Origin: Isoetes taiwanensis
Lineage: Eukaryota; Streptophyta; Lycopodiopsida; Isoetales; Isoetaceae
Direction: 5' to 3'
DNA: 64,000 nucleotides
Assembly: GCA_021234155.1 (NCBI GenBank)
Contig: JAJEKV010000548.1
Coordinates: 64,001-128,000, forward strand
The number at the start of each line of letters is the position of its first letter. Position 1 is the first letter of the stretch. Made by a program: the position numbers and the translations under genes. The notes under the pieces were generated by a model, which was given only the letters and a program-made list of their open reading frames with translations, was not told the DNA's origin and searched no databases. Shown piece after piece: positions 1 to 11,832 of this stretch.

Positions 1-2628
1 ATCTTCTTTATCTTCTTCTCATTCTGCGCTATGGGATGGGGCGGGACCTAATGAAGCTATAGATTTGTGCCCTGTTCTTGTGCTATAGGGCAGGCTGCAA
101 TCCCCCAGAGTTGCACGCATGGGTGTTTGGAGAAAATGACAAATGAACATTGGGCTCATGACTCTATAAGAAGAGGAGCAGAAGGCGGCATTCAAGCTAT
201 GAGACCTGAGACTGGGCATGAGGTTTTCTGCATCATGGTGTAGGAAGACTTTACCCGTTGCTCAAGGAGTTTATTTGAAATGGTTACCCGCCTATTGTCC
301 ATCAAAAATTTACAATGTTAATTTGGAGAAAGCATTGCATGCCTATAGGTATAGTGCAAGGGGTTCGATCTGGAAAATTTATATTGTCTAGTTCCTGGAT
401 CATCCCCTCAAATACGGCTCATATCAATGAGCATCGTGTCTGTGAGCTGCACGGAGAGTCTTTGCTAAACCCTAGTCAAGCGCATCTTGAGGTCAGAGCG
501 CGTGGGGCGATTCTATTTGATTTGCATGTGGGAGGAATGGGCGGGCGCAGCGTTATTGGGATGATGCTATTCCTGGCGATGGGAAGACAATAATTTTGAG
601 GATATACATGATGTTTCTTCTAGTGCGGATAGCCTTGATGTCGTGATACTTGAGCTGGCGTAGATTATATCCACTGTGCACAAGGGTGATCATTACCATG
701 GGCTGTTGGGTGATAAACTTGCTTAGGTGTTGTTGTGCGGTTCAATTTTTGTTTTCATGCTTTTTGTTTGTCGTCTGATTCACGGGGAGTTATGGAACCG
801 ATCTGGAACCCGGTTGTTGGCGTGGGCGAGCGGTTGTGTCCTTACACGAGTCTTTCATTTCATCGCCATAGATGCACCCCATCCAAACCACATTGTGTAT
901 CCAAATTTGAACGAGGCGATGTTCTCGCTTCAGAATTTGTTAATAATGTTATTCAGTTGGCACTAAAAGAGCATAGGATTGCGGCCCTGCGTGTACTTAG
1001 GGGCGGCGGCTTAGGGCCTCTACATATCCATTGGCGGGTGCTATATCATTTGTGGAGTGGGAGCACTTGGGTTTGCCTATTTCTGAATTGCACATATTGC
1101 GTTCTCATATGAGCCTTGCAAGGACATTACTTGTGCGGAGATCACGTCAATTAGATGCGGTAATAAGGCATGCGCAAAGTGGCTCGGCTATGAACTATAT
1201 CTGTTATATATTTTGGTGTTTATGTTTTGTTAGTTTGTTATTTGTATGTGAAGTTCATGGAGGTTGATCTGAATTTGTGTTGTAGTGCTTGCAGGAGCAC
1301 CTTGGTGTTGGGGACCTCAACTTCGTTCACATGGTTGAATGTCCTTCAACGTTGTAAAGCTTGTTTTGAGTTAATGTATAGTGGTTATGCTGGTTATGGG
1401 AAATGGTTTGTTAATGATTGTGATTAAACTGAAATTGTTTAGGGATCATTACGAGGTCACTTTTTATTTATGTTTCATAAATAGGGCTAACTTGTTTGAT
1501 GTCTTAGTGGGCTTCGGTGTTATGAATATGGTAGCTCGGGGGAGTGGTCTTGGACGTTAGTCTTTGTGGACTAGCATGGGTGTGTAAGAAGGGCAAATGA
1601 TGGGCAACGCAGGGCAAATAAATGGCAAGAAAACCTTATAATGGTTATGGTTAAATAATATCATGGAGCCAAGATATTATTTAATGGTTAAAGTTTTAGA
1701 GTTTAAATATAGTTGAGCCAAGATAGTATCTTACGTATAAAAGTCAAAGATAAATTTAAAAGGAACTAAAGCCAAAATTAGTTTGAAAGGAAAAGATAGA
1801 CGTGACTATTAAACTATAAACAAAAGGATGGACATAAATAGTTATTATTAGACGACCACCTTTTTGGACAAACTACTTTAGCTTTAACTCTAATTCGAAT
1901 ATCTCCTTGGCCATGTGACCGTATTCATGCTTTGTTAGACTGCCCTTGCTTGTTGCTCTGCCATTGCCAGCAAGCCTTGCCATATTGCGCGGTTCGCACC
2001 GAAAGTGACCCGGTTGGATGAACTACCAAAAGGCGGTTAATGAATCTAAATCTAGCTCTAGTTTTGGTGAACTAAGAGCTTGACCAATCTGAGTTATTGG
2101 TGTAACTCATATGCTATGTTTATTGGATCTGCCTTATTTCATACTTAGTTCATTTTGTCATTGCTAACCGTTTATTCTGTGGATTGTGTAGCAAACACGG
2201 GCCGGTTCTGAGGTTATAAGATTATGATTTGTTTGAAGAAGTCTGGTATTCTGTTTAGAAGAGATAAAAGGTATGGTCCATTGTTGTGAACCATAACATT
2301 CGGCCCCTGGGCATAGCAGGCATCCCTTTTGCGGGATGCATGCTATGCTTGGATCAGCATGGGAATTATACTGGGGTTCGACTCCCCAGGCTCATTGTGA
2401 TTTATGTGGTGGCATGTACATATCCATGAAGATTTTCGATTTCCTTGAATGTTTCTATACAAAAATATATCCAACAATTACTTGATTGGCGGCATCCTTG
2501 ATGACTTGGGGCAATAGCTTGCAAGAAAATTTGTGTTTGTATGTGAAGTCCTAAATGTTGCTAGGTTTGCATTATTGACAGTTTTTATATATCCTTTGTC
2601 AGAGACATCTCAACTAATATCATTATAG
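1..2628. other. Left-end region without a recognised gene
   Basis: Several short open frames overlap between about 300 and 1430 on the plus strand. They switch frame repeatedly and match no family I recognise. Their pattern (coding-like stretches broken by indels) suggests a decayed transposable-element or pseudogene ORF. From about 1430 to 2600 the DNA is AT-rich and looks non-coding. A tRNA-like T-arm near 2356-2380 was considered and rejected. Confidence 0.3.
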
Positions 2629-3050
2629 GGACAATTCCGGATTTATTAGGTGATTTGGAGCATCTACTTACTCTGTAAATCAGCTCCAATTTGATGCTAC
2701 TATTTACTTAAAGAGCATCAAATTAGCTATAAAGTCTTGGTTTCCATCCTCTTATAGCATTTTACAAAATAACAAACAAGCTGGACGAAGTCTAGCAGAA
2801 TTTGGCATGTTAAGAAGTATTTTTTGTAAGTTTGCAATATTTAACTGGGTGCATACCTCCAGAGTTGGGGCAGTTGCAAACACTTATTGCCCTATAAGCA
2901 AACCAAAATAAAATTTGGATTAATGCTTGAGTGATTTTATCAGTGTTCTAATCAAATTACATATATATGTGCAGGTTATTGAAGTATAATTCACGTTCTG
3001 GAGCAATACCAGCCCAGCTTTCAAACTGCTTCAGCCTGAACACATACCTG
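2629..3050 (+). pseudogene. ERECTA-family receptor kinase, two leucine-rich-repeat exon remnants
   Basis: Two exon-sized pieces have plant splice signals. The first, 2629-2675, follows an acceptor (ttatag) and reads TIPDLLGDLEHLLTL. The second, 2975-3050, follows a gcag acceptor, ends at a gtaatt donor and reads SGAIPAQLSNCFSL. Both fit the LRR exons of ERECTA-type kinases, which encode one 24-residue repeat per roughly 72-bp exon. The first piece runs straight into a stop after LLTL and the second is 76 bp, so neither is intact. ERECTA-family proteins are plasma-membrane receptors for EPF peptides that control organ growth and stomatal patterning (family knowledge). A kinase end of the same family lies 3 kb away on the opposite strand, so the locus is scrambled or derived from two copies. 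Confidence 0.55.
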
Positions 3051-3361
3051 GTAATTATAGTCCCAGCTGGTTCTCATGTTCCTAAGGTTTTTGTGTTTCA
3101 AGTACTATGCAGGTCCTCCCAATCTGGTGCTGCTTCACATGGACATGGCCTATCATACATACGATGACATAATAAGAATTACGGATAACTTACATGACAG
3201 GTTCCTTAGGCGTCAAGGTGCTTCTATTGGTAAATGAAATTTTGTGGGATGTGTTGTTTGTTAAGCGAAGTTCAGATTTTCATACTACAATGAATTGTAT
3301 AGCTATTATTCTGTTTCTTAACATTGAGTTTGCATTTTGTCAGGCCCTGTTCAAAAGGTTG

Positions 3362-3620
3362 AGCTTTTTTTTTTTCTTTGAAGGACGACAATCTATTATC
3401 AAGAAAAATCAAGATACATACAAGGGACCTATGACATGGGACTCAAAACCGAGAGGACGAAATAGTCCTGCTGCCAAAAATCAATCTTGCGCAATCTCAG
3501 AATCCTGCTGCCAAAATCAATCTACAGACATGGTTGTTCACACCAGGGTTGGAGGATTCGAACCTTCGGGCCAAGTCGGCCTCACCAGAACCCTTCTAAT
3601 GCCATCTTACCTATCCTGCA
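3362..3620 (-). mobile_element. Candidate tRNA-derived SINE, inverted
   Basis: Read on the minus strand, a box-B-like GGTTCGAATCC lies at 3564-3554. A weaker box-A-like TGGCATTAGAAGG lies about 40 bases upstream, at 3604-3592. The unit ends in a poly(A) tract, seen as the T run at 3365-3375 on the plus strand. This promoter-to-tail arrangement is that of a SINE. An internal repeat of about 20 bp (tcctgctgccaaaa...) occurs at 3466 and 3502. No target-site duplication is evident, and the element could instead be the 3' part of a LINE. Confidence 0.4.
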
Positions 3621-5907
3621 TAAATGCAATGCTACAAGCAAGCAGCAGCAAAGCAAGGCATTGGATGCCTAGTTTGCTACAAACAAGCGGCCAGACAAAG
3701 CCAACATACACCCATGATTAAGCGGCGCCACTGGGGATATGCCATCATCCGCCATAGCCGATGGCTTCATTCACCATAGCATCTGGCTTTAAATCAAACT
3801 CAGCAAAAGTATTACCTTGTTTAGACAGATATTCAGAAATCACGGGCGGTGTTAGGGGAATGAAATTGTGGCGCTTGGGCAAGAAAAAACGGAATTGGGG
3901 CAAAGAGCATGTATAGTGAGTTTAAAGCTAAAATGTAGAAACAAAAATAGGTTTCTTACCAGAATCCGGCGGTTTGAATATGTACGTTGGGTGAGTAAAA
4001 AAAAGATGAAATTAGTTTGAAATAATGAGCCGACAGTCTGGCCGATTCCGGTAGGGGTGGGCTCGGTGAAAGATGCAAATCCATTGATTCGGCTCCACCA
4101 AAAAATCGAAGGACACAAGCCAAAGGTCCAACTGCGTTTAGAGCAACACAGTCGCAAAAAAGATCGAAATCATCTTTGGATTTGTTTGAACCATGGCGGG
4201 TACCAGTAAACCATTTAAGCGGATCACCCGATCTACCTCTGCTCCACCTCCTCGCTTTCAAGCCGCCTTCTACTGCTCCGCTACCCAAGCCAAAATAGAA
4301 GGGAGCATCCGTTCCTATCCAGCTGGAGCTTCCCAAAACAGGCTCCAAATTTCTTTTCTTACACCATTGAGTTCACTTAAAAAAAAAAATGACACAAAGA
4401 CAACACTAAAATAGAAACTTGCCCCTCACAACAAAAAGCTGACTCAAACATGCACAAACATACCATTTTCAATACAATATAATACGAGAATCATAATCAT
4501 AGTTTCCACCATTGCGATAAACCTCCAAAGTTTGAGTTTGGTATTGTGGGAGGGCCCTCTCGCAATGGTTAGGACTATGATTTTGGTGTCGTGTTGTATG
4601 AAAAAGGGTATATTTTGGCATGTTTGAGCAGCTTAATTGCATTTAGTGGTCACCTATTTTTGGGTTTTGTTTTTTTTTTTTTTTTTTTTTTTTTTGCCAT
4701 TGTTAGGAGTTCGGATTTCTAGGGCGTGGATAAGTCTTCACGCCGCTATCTATTTTTAGCGCAGCGGGGGCGGATTGTGTTGGGGGAGAGCATGGGCTTG
4801 GGCTTCATTCTTTCAGGTTCGTGTTCAGTGCCGGTTCTTGAGGCTGAATGGGGGGGAGATGTGCGGAAGGCATGCATGCAATGCATTGGTAGGCATCAAA
4901 GGCCGGAATGTACAGAGTAGGCGGGAGAGTAGGGCGACCGTTCTGAATCCAGATGAAACAGGGCAAAGCTTCTTGGTTTAGAATAGGGATTGCAAAGCTT
5001 CTTGCGGTGAGGCAAGGAGTGTAGAGAGCAGCGTAGATTGTTTAATAGGGTGCCATGGTTGTAGAGGAGGCTGACAAACACCTGAAATTGGAGGGCCCAA
5101 GAAGATCCGATATTTTGAGTACCACTGTGTGGAGATAGATTTGTTAAAAATGAGACACATTTCCTTTCCTTTAGTGGCTTGGAGTCACCGGATCCTATTC
5201 TTTTCTGATACAGGGATAATTTTAGTAATATTGAGTGGTTTGGAAGAGGCGCTCTGAAACCGGCCATGAACGTCCAACTAGGCTCCAAACGCTGGCTATG
5301 GGAGTGATTATATTTTGTCAAAATTCTTTAAAACTACTCTGCTTATGATTGATTGCTGGAGACAGAGGATTTAGGGGATCTGTAGCGCCCAAAGTTGGTT
5401 TGAGAGGCTTCATTCTGACTATTGGTTATTGGGTGTTGAAGAATAGGAATTGTGTGTTGTAATCTGTTATATTAGAATATGAATAGGTGTGTAATGGTGA
5501 TGTGCAGATGTCTTCATTTGAATACCATGCCATATGTGCAGAGGTTTTGAATTTAATGAATGCTAAAATTAAATGTTTATATCTTTGAAAATGACCTTAA
5601 AAAGTGGCAAAGCATTTTTGTGATAAAAGAAAATTAGCTGTTGATTTGGCATGATGCCCAGGATATGCTGAAGATCAATGGCTCACATTGAATCCTAAGA
5701 TCGAAACCCATATAGACATTGAAAAAAGAGATTAAGAGAATACCCTCCCGCAAAAGATATGTTTTATTAAGGTCTAAATATCAGACAACGTTTGGAAGTT
5801 TCGAATCGAATCATTAATCGTTTGCAAGAACAACTGTGTTGTAATTGGCCAGCGAACAAACGCCATTTAACAGGAGTAACAAGGGGGTGTTAACCAACTC
5901 TTCAAAT
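3621..5907. other. Intergenic, no recognised gene; 26-base poly-T tract
   Basis: Short overlapping frames on both strands (for example a 130-codon minus frame at 3956-4348 and a 141-codon minus frame at 4896-5321) match nothing I know. A pure T run of 26 bases at 4670-4695 could be the poly(A) tail of a minus-strand retroelement insertion, but I cannot delimit one. Confidence 0.3.
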
Positions 5908-6716
5908 TCATGGATAACGGACTGGCCAGAAAAAACAGTTATCAGTGGCGGTGGTAAATAGCAAACTTTCAAATGCCAATAGAAGGGAAAATGTGGTGCT
6001 TGTTGCATACATATTGTTTCTGTGTTCGCTCTCTGCATAATCATCCACATGCCTTCTTTGACTAAATTCTGTGTAGGCCTTGGGACTGGGATTGTCCATT
6101 TGTTTTGAGATGGAGAAGGAATTAACATTTGTTACATCATGCATTGCAGGCCTCTGTGTGGCAACCTTTTGGGTGCATACCAGAGCTAATCTAATAGCAT
6201 TTTAGACAACTCAAATCTGTACAAGTAGCTTTGATTTTTGGCTCTACCACATCCATAACAGTATTCTTGTTGACATTAGCCTGCAAAAAGTAATTTTATA
6301 CTCTTGAACTTGGAAATTAAGTACATTAGCAACCAAGTTGGATAAAAGGAAAAGAATTTACCTATTGGTGAAGATTCCTGTCATTGTGTATAGCCTTTTG
6401 CGTAGTGATGAGTTCCAAAAGCACTATTCCATAGCTATAAATATTTGACTCCTCATTCAGCCTGGATGTCCTTGCATACTGAGGATCAATGTAGCCTATT
6501 GCTGCTAGCACAAATGTCGATGTATGTCTTTTTGACAAACAAATGCTCTTTGAAACTCTAAAGTCTGAAAGAAGGGCTTCAAAAAGATTCATCGAGTAGA
6601 ATACTGGAGGATTTTACATCATGATGTATTACACGAGGGTTGCAATCATGATAAGATATGAAAGCCCTTTATGCAGATCTGAGTGCAATATTGAGTCGTC
6701 TCTTTCAATCAAGCTC
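5908..6716 (-). pseudogene. ERECTA-family kinase, C-terminal kinase remnant
   Basis: The minus strand encodes most of the second half of a receptor-kinase domain. Features in order: a catalytic-loop remnant near 6640 (IHHDVKSSSILLDE), the activation segment (LSDFRVSKSICLSKRHTSTF), GYIDPQYARTSRLNEESNIYSYGIVLLELIT, a splice donor after NLHQ at about 6361, an acceptor before 6280, then ANVNKNTVMDVVEPKI and, after a frameshift, ALVCTQ..RPAMHDVTNV with a tail. This order and wording are typical of ERECTA/ERL kinases. Two key residues are changed: HRD reads HHD and DFG reads DFR. With a stop in the helix before the catalytic loop and a frameshift in the last exon, it cannot encode an active kinase. 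LINE sequence abuts it at about 6717. Confidence 0.75.
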
Positions 6717-6965
6717 AACCTCTTGAAACAGAGTTATGAACTCTACGAATTCCTTCGGATCGGAGATGGGCGCTCGTGAGTATGGCGCTTAGGGTTGCCA
6801 GCATATGTTCTTGTAACTTGAGCATCAGAACTCCGTTTTCGATGATCTTTAGTTCGTTGGAAAGCTTATTCCAAGAGCTTTCTATAAGTATAAATTTTAT
6901 AAGGGTTTGCGATCAGGTTGGTGGCCGGATTTGGGCCTGTGTGATTTCGGCCACTTTTAGTAGAG

Positions 6966-7338
6966 ATGGGGAAGACAGATAGTGCTCCAGCTTCTAAGGT
7001 TGCGGCAAAACGGCGTGAAGCTACCGCCAGTTTGGTGATACGTGATCCCCCGTCACGGTGTAAAAAAGAGGTAAATAATTGAGTTGAAAGTTCTTTGCCA
7101 TCATTGGTGATTGCTCCAGGGGTTCTTGAAGAAAGGGATTTTCCTCCCTTGCAAGGCGCTGCGAGTAAGGGAGTGGAAGTTAATGGGAATTTGTATCAAA
7201 CAGGTATAGAATCCAGTCCTAATGTAGGTGCTCAACCCCAGGCAAATGATAGTGCTTGGAAGTCATCTGATTCTGTTGCAAAAGTTTCATATCAAAGATT
7301 TAGTGATTGGCTTAGTAAAGATATAACAGGATTGCGTA
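6966..7338 (+). pseudogene. LINE ORF1, N-terminal part (interrupted by transposon)
   Basis: The frame opens with ATG at 6966 (MGKTDSAPASKVAAKRREAT), has one stop at about 7080, and then stays in the same frame through FPPLQGAASKGVEVNGN and RFSDWLSKDITGLRI up to the TTAA at 7339. The continuation is found 16.6 kb away at 23957. When the two sides are joined at one TTAA, the frame runs on as ..GLRI-NSPICYIS. This is the N-terminal low-complexity part of a plant L1-type ORF1, an RNA-binding protein of the retrotransposon particle. The assignment rests on the DUF4283-like domain in the right-hand part. Confidence 0.65.
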
Positions 7339-7342
7339 TTAA
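7339..7342. repeat. Target-site duplication TTAA, left side of outer element
   Basis: This TTAA directly precedes the terminal ACGGGAG. The matching TTAA is at 23953-23956 after the terminal CTCCGT. Removing everything between them plus one TTAA restores the LINE reading frame, which fixes the boundary. Confidence 0.85.
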
Positions 7343-7767
7343 ACGGGAGCAAATCATCGAAACGAGAGCGAAAGGAATATTCCTCAAAGATTCCTTTTTT
7401 TTTTTTACAAAAGGGGTAAAACTAGGTTAAAAAAAAGATGCATGAAATTCTATTTTGACCCCCAAAATGACTAATTTTTTTGTGCAACGAAAGAATTGAC
7501 ATTTTCAAAGTGTCACTTTTCTTAGCAAATAGAATGTTCTTGAAGTATATTTTACGAGAGAATCTCTAATTTAAGAGGATAAAATATTTAACAAAAAATT
7601 GAAGTAAGTCCGTAACTGAAACTGTAGTATTCTCAAAATTTGAAGATAGAATCTTCATTTTCACATCACAAAATTCTGATCTTTTCTAAGACTCGGTTAT
7701 GTACAAAAGTGTGAGGAGTGATGAGAGAGGGATCGGGGCGTCATCATGTTCATTTATGCCATCCTCA

Positions 7768-10700
7768 TCACCTTTTACTTCTTTCACTATCACTAGAGGA
7801 AGTGCTTGAGTTATCTTCCTCATCACTATCAACAGATGGTGAAGCATTGCCACCACCTTCTTCATCCTCTTCTTCGTAATTACAAGCTTTTTAAAGCAAA
7901 TTGATAGTCCTCTGGCGTAGACAATTGTCAGATTTCAATTTAAAATCATAGCATAATATAGTCCGTCATTAAGGATCAACTCATCCCTACAACCCACCTT
8001 CTTGGACTTTCTCCCTTTTCCTTGGCTTCTCATTTCTAACTCATATCTACCTTCAAAAGCATTTTTACGGCGTGTTGCAAGCCAATGAATCTTGAGTTTA
8101 GTGACTAAGCCTTCCTCCTTGATTTGTGTCAAGCACTTTTTTGCTATCCGGGAAAGGTCGACCTTTGTCATCCTCCTCAGTTGGAAGAGCAATTAGCATA
8201 CCCTTAGTAATTTACGTGATATTACCTTGAGGCTCATTCTAGCGTCTTGGTCAGGGTACATGACTCGATCCTCGTCTTCTTCTCTACTTGAGGTGCTAGC
8301 GTAGCATTGCTTGGACCTGCTTTGGTGCTGGGGTTGATGGAAGGTGTTAGGCCATTGAAATGGTTCTTGCAAGCTGTCTTAGAGCTATATTTTTCACAAC
8401 AATTTTTTTGTTCGAGAAAGAAGTTACTCCACCACATCCGATCTTCTTCTAAGAAGTACTTAAAGCCTGAGGAAATTCCATTTTCAATGGCTTTTAAGGA
8501 TGACTCTGGGGTACTTTTCTTACCTTGGACTCCTTAGGATTTTTGAGAGGAAGTTGTCCGTTCTCGTTGAAGGAATATATTTAAGGAAGCGTAATCCCTA
8601 CGGTGGACTCGGTCCTTAGTTGTGGTATACTTCTTGCCTGTAAGAAACTTCGGCCATCCTTCAAGTAGAACTTGATGTGATGTTGAAAGGTGAGATCATT
8701 CAATTTGTTCACGGCTTGTTCTCAATGCGAGCGTTGAGAGAAAATAAACTCTCACGAAATCAGCGAGTCTCTTTAAGAAGATCGATCCTTTGGAGTGGGA
8801 GTGTAAGAATCTTCAATAATTGAACTAAAGTAGGAAAGAAAGCCTTCTTCCTTCCGAGCGCCAGAAAATCTCTTGAACATTTGGTCAATTTGATCATGAG
8901 TGTGGCCTACAAGTAAGAAACCCGGCTTCACCTTTCTAAAGATCCCTAGCTCCACTAACATGGCACGATGCATAAAGAGTGTTTGGTTCTTGTTCTCCCT
9001 TGTAGTATTGTCAAGTTGCGGGTAAAAGCTTTGGTGGTAATTGCTCTTGCTCGCGCGGGGACCTTGTTAAGAATTGTAATTGTGAGGTTAGGATCACCAT
9101 GCAAGTTTGGATCGTCAAGAATACTTTGCACTTTAGACTTCCTTTGAAGACCATAGCTCCTACAAGGTGGACCTTAACAAAACATTCCTCTGGCACATCT
9201 TTAGGAATGTTCAAGAAATCTTGTAGAGTAGTTTTTTGGTCCATTCCATCAATCTATGAGACATATATTGCGATTGGACGTTCAAGAGCTTTTTTTTTTA
9301 CGTGTTTGGCAAGCTTTCTTCTCTCTGGCGCTTGTTGTTCCACGATGTGCGGCAAGGTTACATTTGCACAATATCGTAGAAGAAATGAGGTCAAAGCATT
9401 ATCTTTAAAACAAGTGAGAGATTGGAGAACATGAGCTTACTTCTTTTCGACCTCTGTCTTTGCGGTTTCTCTTTGACTCTTTAATTACGCACACCTTGAG
9501 CAAGCGGACATTCTATGTCTCACGGGAATTTTCACTAAACCGAATTCACTTTTCCCTGATCGGTGAAGTGTGAGTAAGAGATGTCTTTGAAGTTGAGTGC
9601 AAGTCTCTTTGTACTCATTAAAAACATCTTTTGGTGATGTTATCGGTTAAATGATACATGTTCTTTGTTAGGCGACTTCTCACATGTTTCTCTAAAATAT
9701 TTCTCCATCCATGACACACAGAAGCAAGGGCATGCATGGTTACAACTCTTCTTGGTCCACAATGATCATCAATTGTTGGATTTTTGTCGATCTTTTATGT
9801 ATTCTAGACATTACGGTGGACCCTAAGCGGTGGACAACCATGAAGCATTTACGGCAAACTTCTTGGCCGGTTAATGTAGTGCAAGAAGGTGTTGCGGTCT
9901 GGTCTTACATGATAGCCAAATAGGCATTACGGTCAGCCAATGTCATTGAGCTGTAGTTGTCTCTAATTGCTCGTAATTTAGCCATGTTAAATTTGTTGAT
10001 GCAACCCAATGGCGACATTTACTTCTTAAAAGTCTTCTCATTTTGTGCTCGTCCATAAGGTTTCTTCTTCTTCTGGGAGGAGCATGCTCTCAAACTAAAA
10101 TCCACCTTGAATTTCTTGGTGGATTGGCTAGAAGAATGTGTAATCTCGTTGCGCCGTTGGTGTCTTCATCTTACGAAGAGTTCTACTGGGGTGACCTCCT
10201 CTACCCTAATTGTGGTGTGCTTGTAGAGGAGAACAAACCACATGAAGGCTGTATGCGGGATAAAGGCGGAGGTGCAGTGTTGAATGAAGGAGATGGGCCA
10301 CCATATGATGTGCCAGCGAAAGTTGTTGTAGCTTCTTCACAAGGAGTTCGATCAAACATGTCTCTTATAGCAGACTGAAATTCTGCAAAACCATGTGTCA
10401 CTACGGTTGTGTGAAGAGGAGTAAATGTTGCAATGTCGTCTTCATTTGTTGTGAAATCGTGGTGGGAGAAGCTGTGGTGAATCTCACAGTCTTCGGAACG
10501 TACTGTATTCCTTGTTTGTGTAAGTGAAGATGGAGAAACTACAAACGGCTGAGGTAGTCTGTTTCGAACTATTTTTTGAGGTCGAGAATTTGTAGTGTCG
10601 GGGGATGGTACAAATGGTGGTGGAAGATTGCTCGATTGCCTTGGTGAGGGTTGGAAAGGTGGTGGCAACCGGTTTCCCTCTTGGACTTGGAGAGGGTTGG

Positions 10701-10867
10701 AAAGGTGGTGGCGAGTCTACTAATTCTTGGACTCGGAGTGTCTTGAGAAGCAACAAAGACCTTGAGGTAGGTGTTGAAGAAGCATCTCCGTCTTGTGTTC
10801 CATCTGATGTAGAGGTACTTGGGCAAACAAATGGTGGTGGAAGTTTGTTCACGAAGCGGTTTACCAT
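7768..10867 (-). pseudogene. DUF7869-type transposase candidate, outer copy
   Basis: Read on the minus strand. The chosen start, MVNRFVNKLPPPF at 10867, aligns with the inner copy. The N-terminus carries several PPPF(Q/V)PSP repeats. A middle cysteine region follows (10000-10140, equivalent to KCCSLGCINKF in the inner copy). The core reads LDNTTRENKN (about 9020) and GFLLVGHTHDQIDQMFKRFSG (about 8910), the LDN-x4-(Q/E)NKN ... GHTHxxID pattern of DUF7869 proteins, which look like RNase-H-fold nucleases or transposases. The C-terminus has a BAH-like stretch (about 8192-7935, ..FEGRYELEM) and an acidic, serine-rich tail ending at a stop at 7768. Many frameshifts break it. It is transcribed divergently from the methyltransferase gene across a palindrome array. 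That it is the element's transposase is inference. Confidence 0.7.
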
Positions 10868-11832
10868 GTTGAACAACTGCAAAAAATTGTGGACTTGTTA
10901 CTAACTCACAAGTCGATTGGACTAAAGATACTAGAGAATACAAATGCTATTCAGGAATACTAATTTGTGTGCAGCGTTTTCTTTGTTTGTGTGACCTGAG
11001 ATGCTATTCGAATACACTTGGCGAGTGTTTAAACAAGGCGTATTCGCATTACATAGAAAAATGCAATGACGATTGGCCTACCTTTAAAAGGAAAATTCAG
11101 CGCCTCGGTTGCGTATTAAAACTTCGAGATTTAGTCGCCCGGCCAGAAGCCTTAGATCTATATTGATTTCTTTGTATTAGATTCACATAGCGAAAATAAT
11201 GGGCCGGGTAAGCAATTAAAGTACATAGTACGTCTTTCGTGTGTTTAATGTTTTGCTTTTGTAAGCCAAAGTGTATTCCAGAATACACTTTGAACAGCGA
11301 AGTGCAATACACTTTGATCCTTGCCGAAGTTCAAAGTGTATTAGGAATACACTTTGCCCCGGGGAGAAGAGCAAAGTGTATTCGGAATACACATTATAGG
11401 GCAAAGTGTATTCGGAATACACTTTGCTCTTCTCTGAAGGGCAACACTTTTGCCCTCTAGGAGAAAGAGCAAAGTGTATTCGGAATACACTTTGCCCTTG
11501 GTAGAAAAGGGCAAAGTGTATTCAGGAATACACTTTGCCCTTGGCGAGGAAAAAGCAAAGTGTATTCAGGAATACACTTTGCTTATCTTCTTGAAAACAC
11601 TAGTTTTTTGCACTTGAACACCCTTTTTTTTGTAACGGACCAAATTTTAGTTTGAACACTCCACATTTTTTACCTATTAAGGGCATGAAAAATTGTGCTA
11701 AAAATACAATATTTGTGTTTTTTTTGTTGTCTTTTGCTAGCCTTTAGGGCACATGATTAGTAAATCCTATTACGGAATATAGCTTTCGTCTTATTTTTCT
11801 TTCTTAACATTGTTATGCGCAATGTTTTGAGA
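10868..11832. promoter_or_regulatory. Divergent intergenic region of the outer element
   Basis: This space separates the start of the DUF7869-type gene (leftward) from the start of the ParB-like/methyltransferase gene (rightward). It must hold both promoters unless introns extend into it. Its main content is the palindrome array at 11266-11583, with AT-rich flanks. I see no convincing single TATA box. Confidence 0.4.
11266..11583. repeat. Palindrome array A (outer element), about eight units
   Basis: Repeated units of GTGTATTCGGAATACAC and close variants (ATTCCAGAAT, ATTAGGAAT, ATTCAGGAAT) are separated by 15-30 bases. Each is a near-perfect inverted repeat, usually extended by GGGCAAA on the left and TTTGCCC on the right. 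The same core recurs in three other arrays of the nested elements, with different but equally self-complementary flanks. They could be binding sites for the element's own proteins, or cruciform- or hairpin-forming sites. Confidence 0.85.

Noticed and set aside
2330-2396. tRNA-like T-arm (TGGGG TTCGACT CCCCA)
   Set aside because: No matching acceptor strand, D-arm or anticodon stem at the right distance upstream.
11266-11583. CRISPR-like array
   Set aside because: The repeats are palindromes with variable, related spacers and irregular spacing, inside a plant transposon. There are no cas genes.
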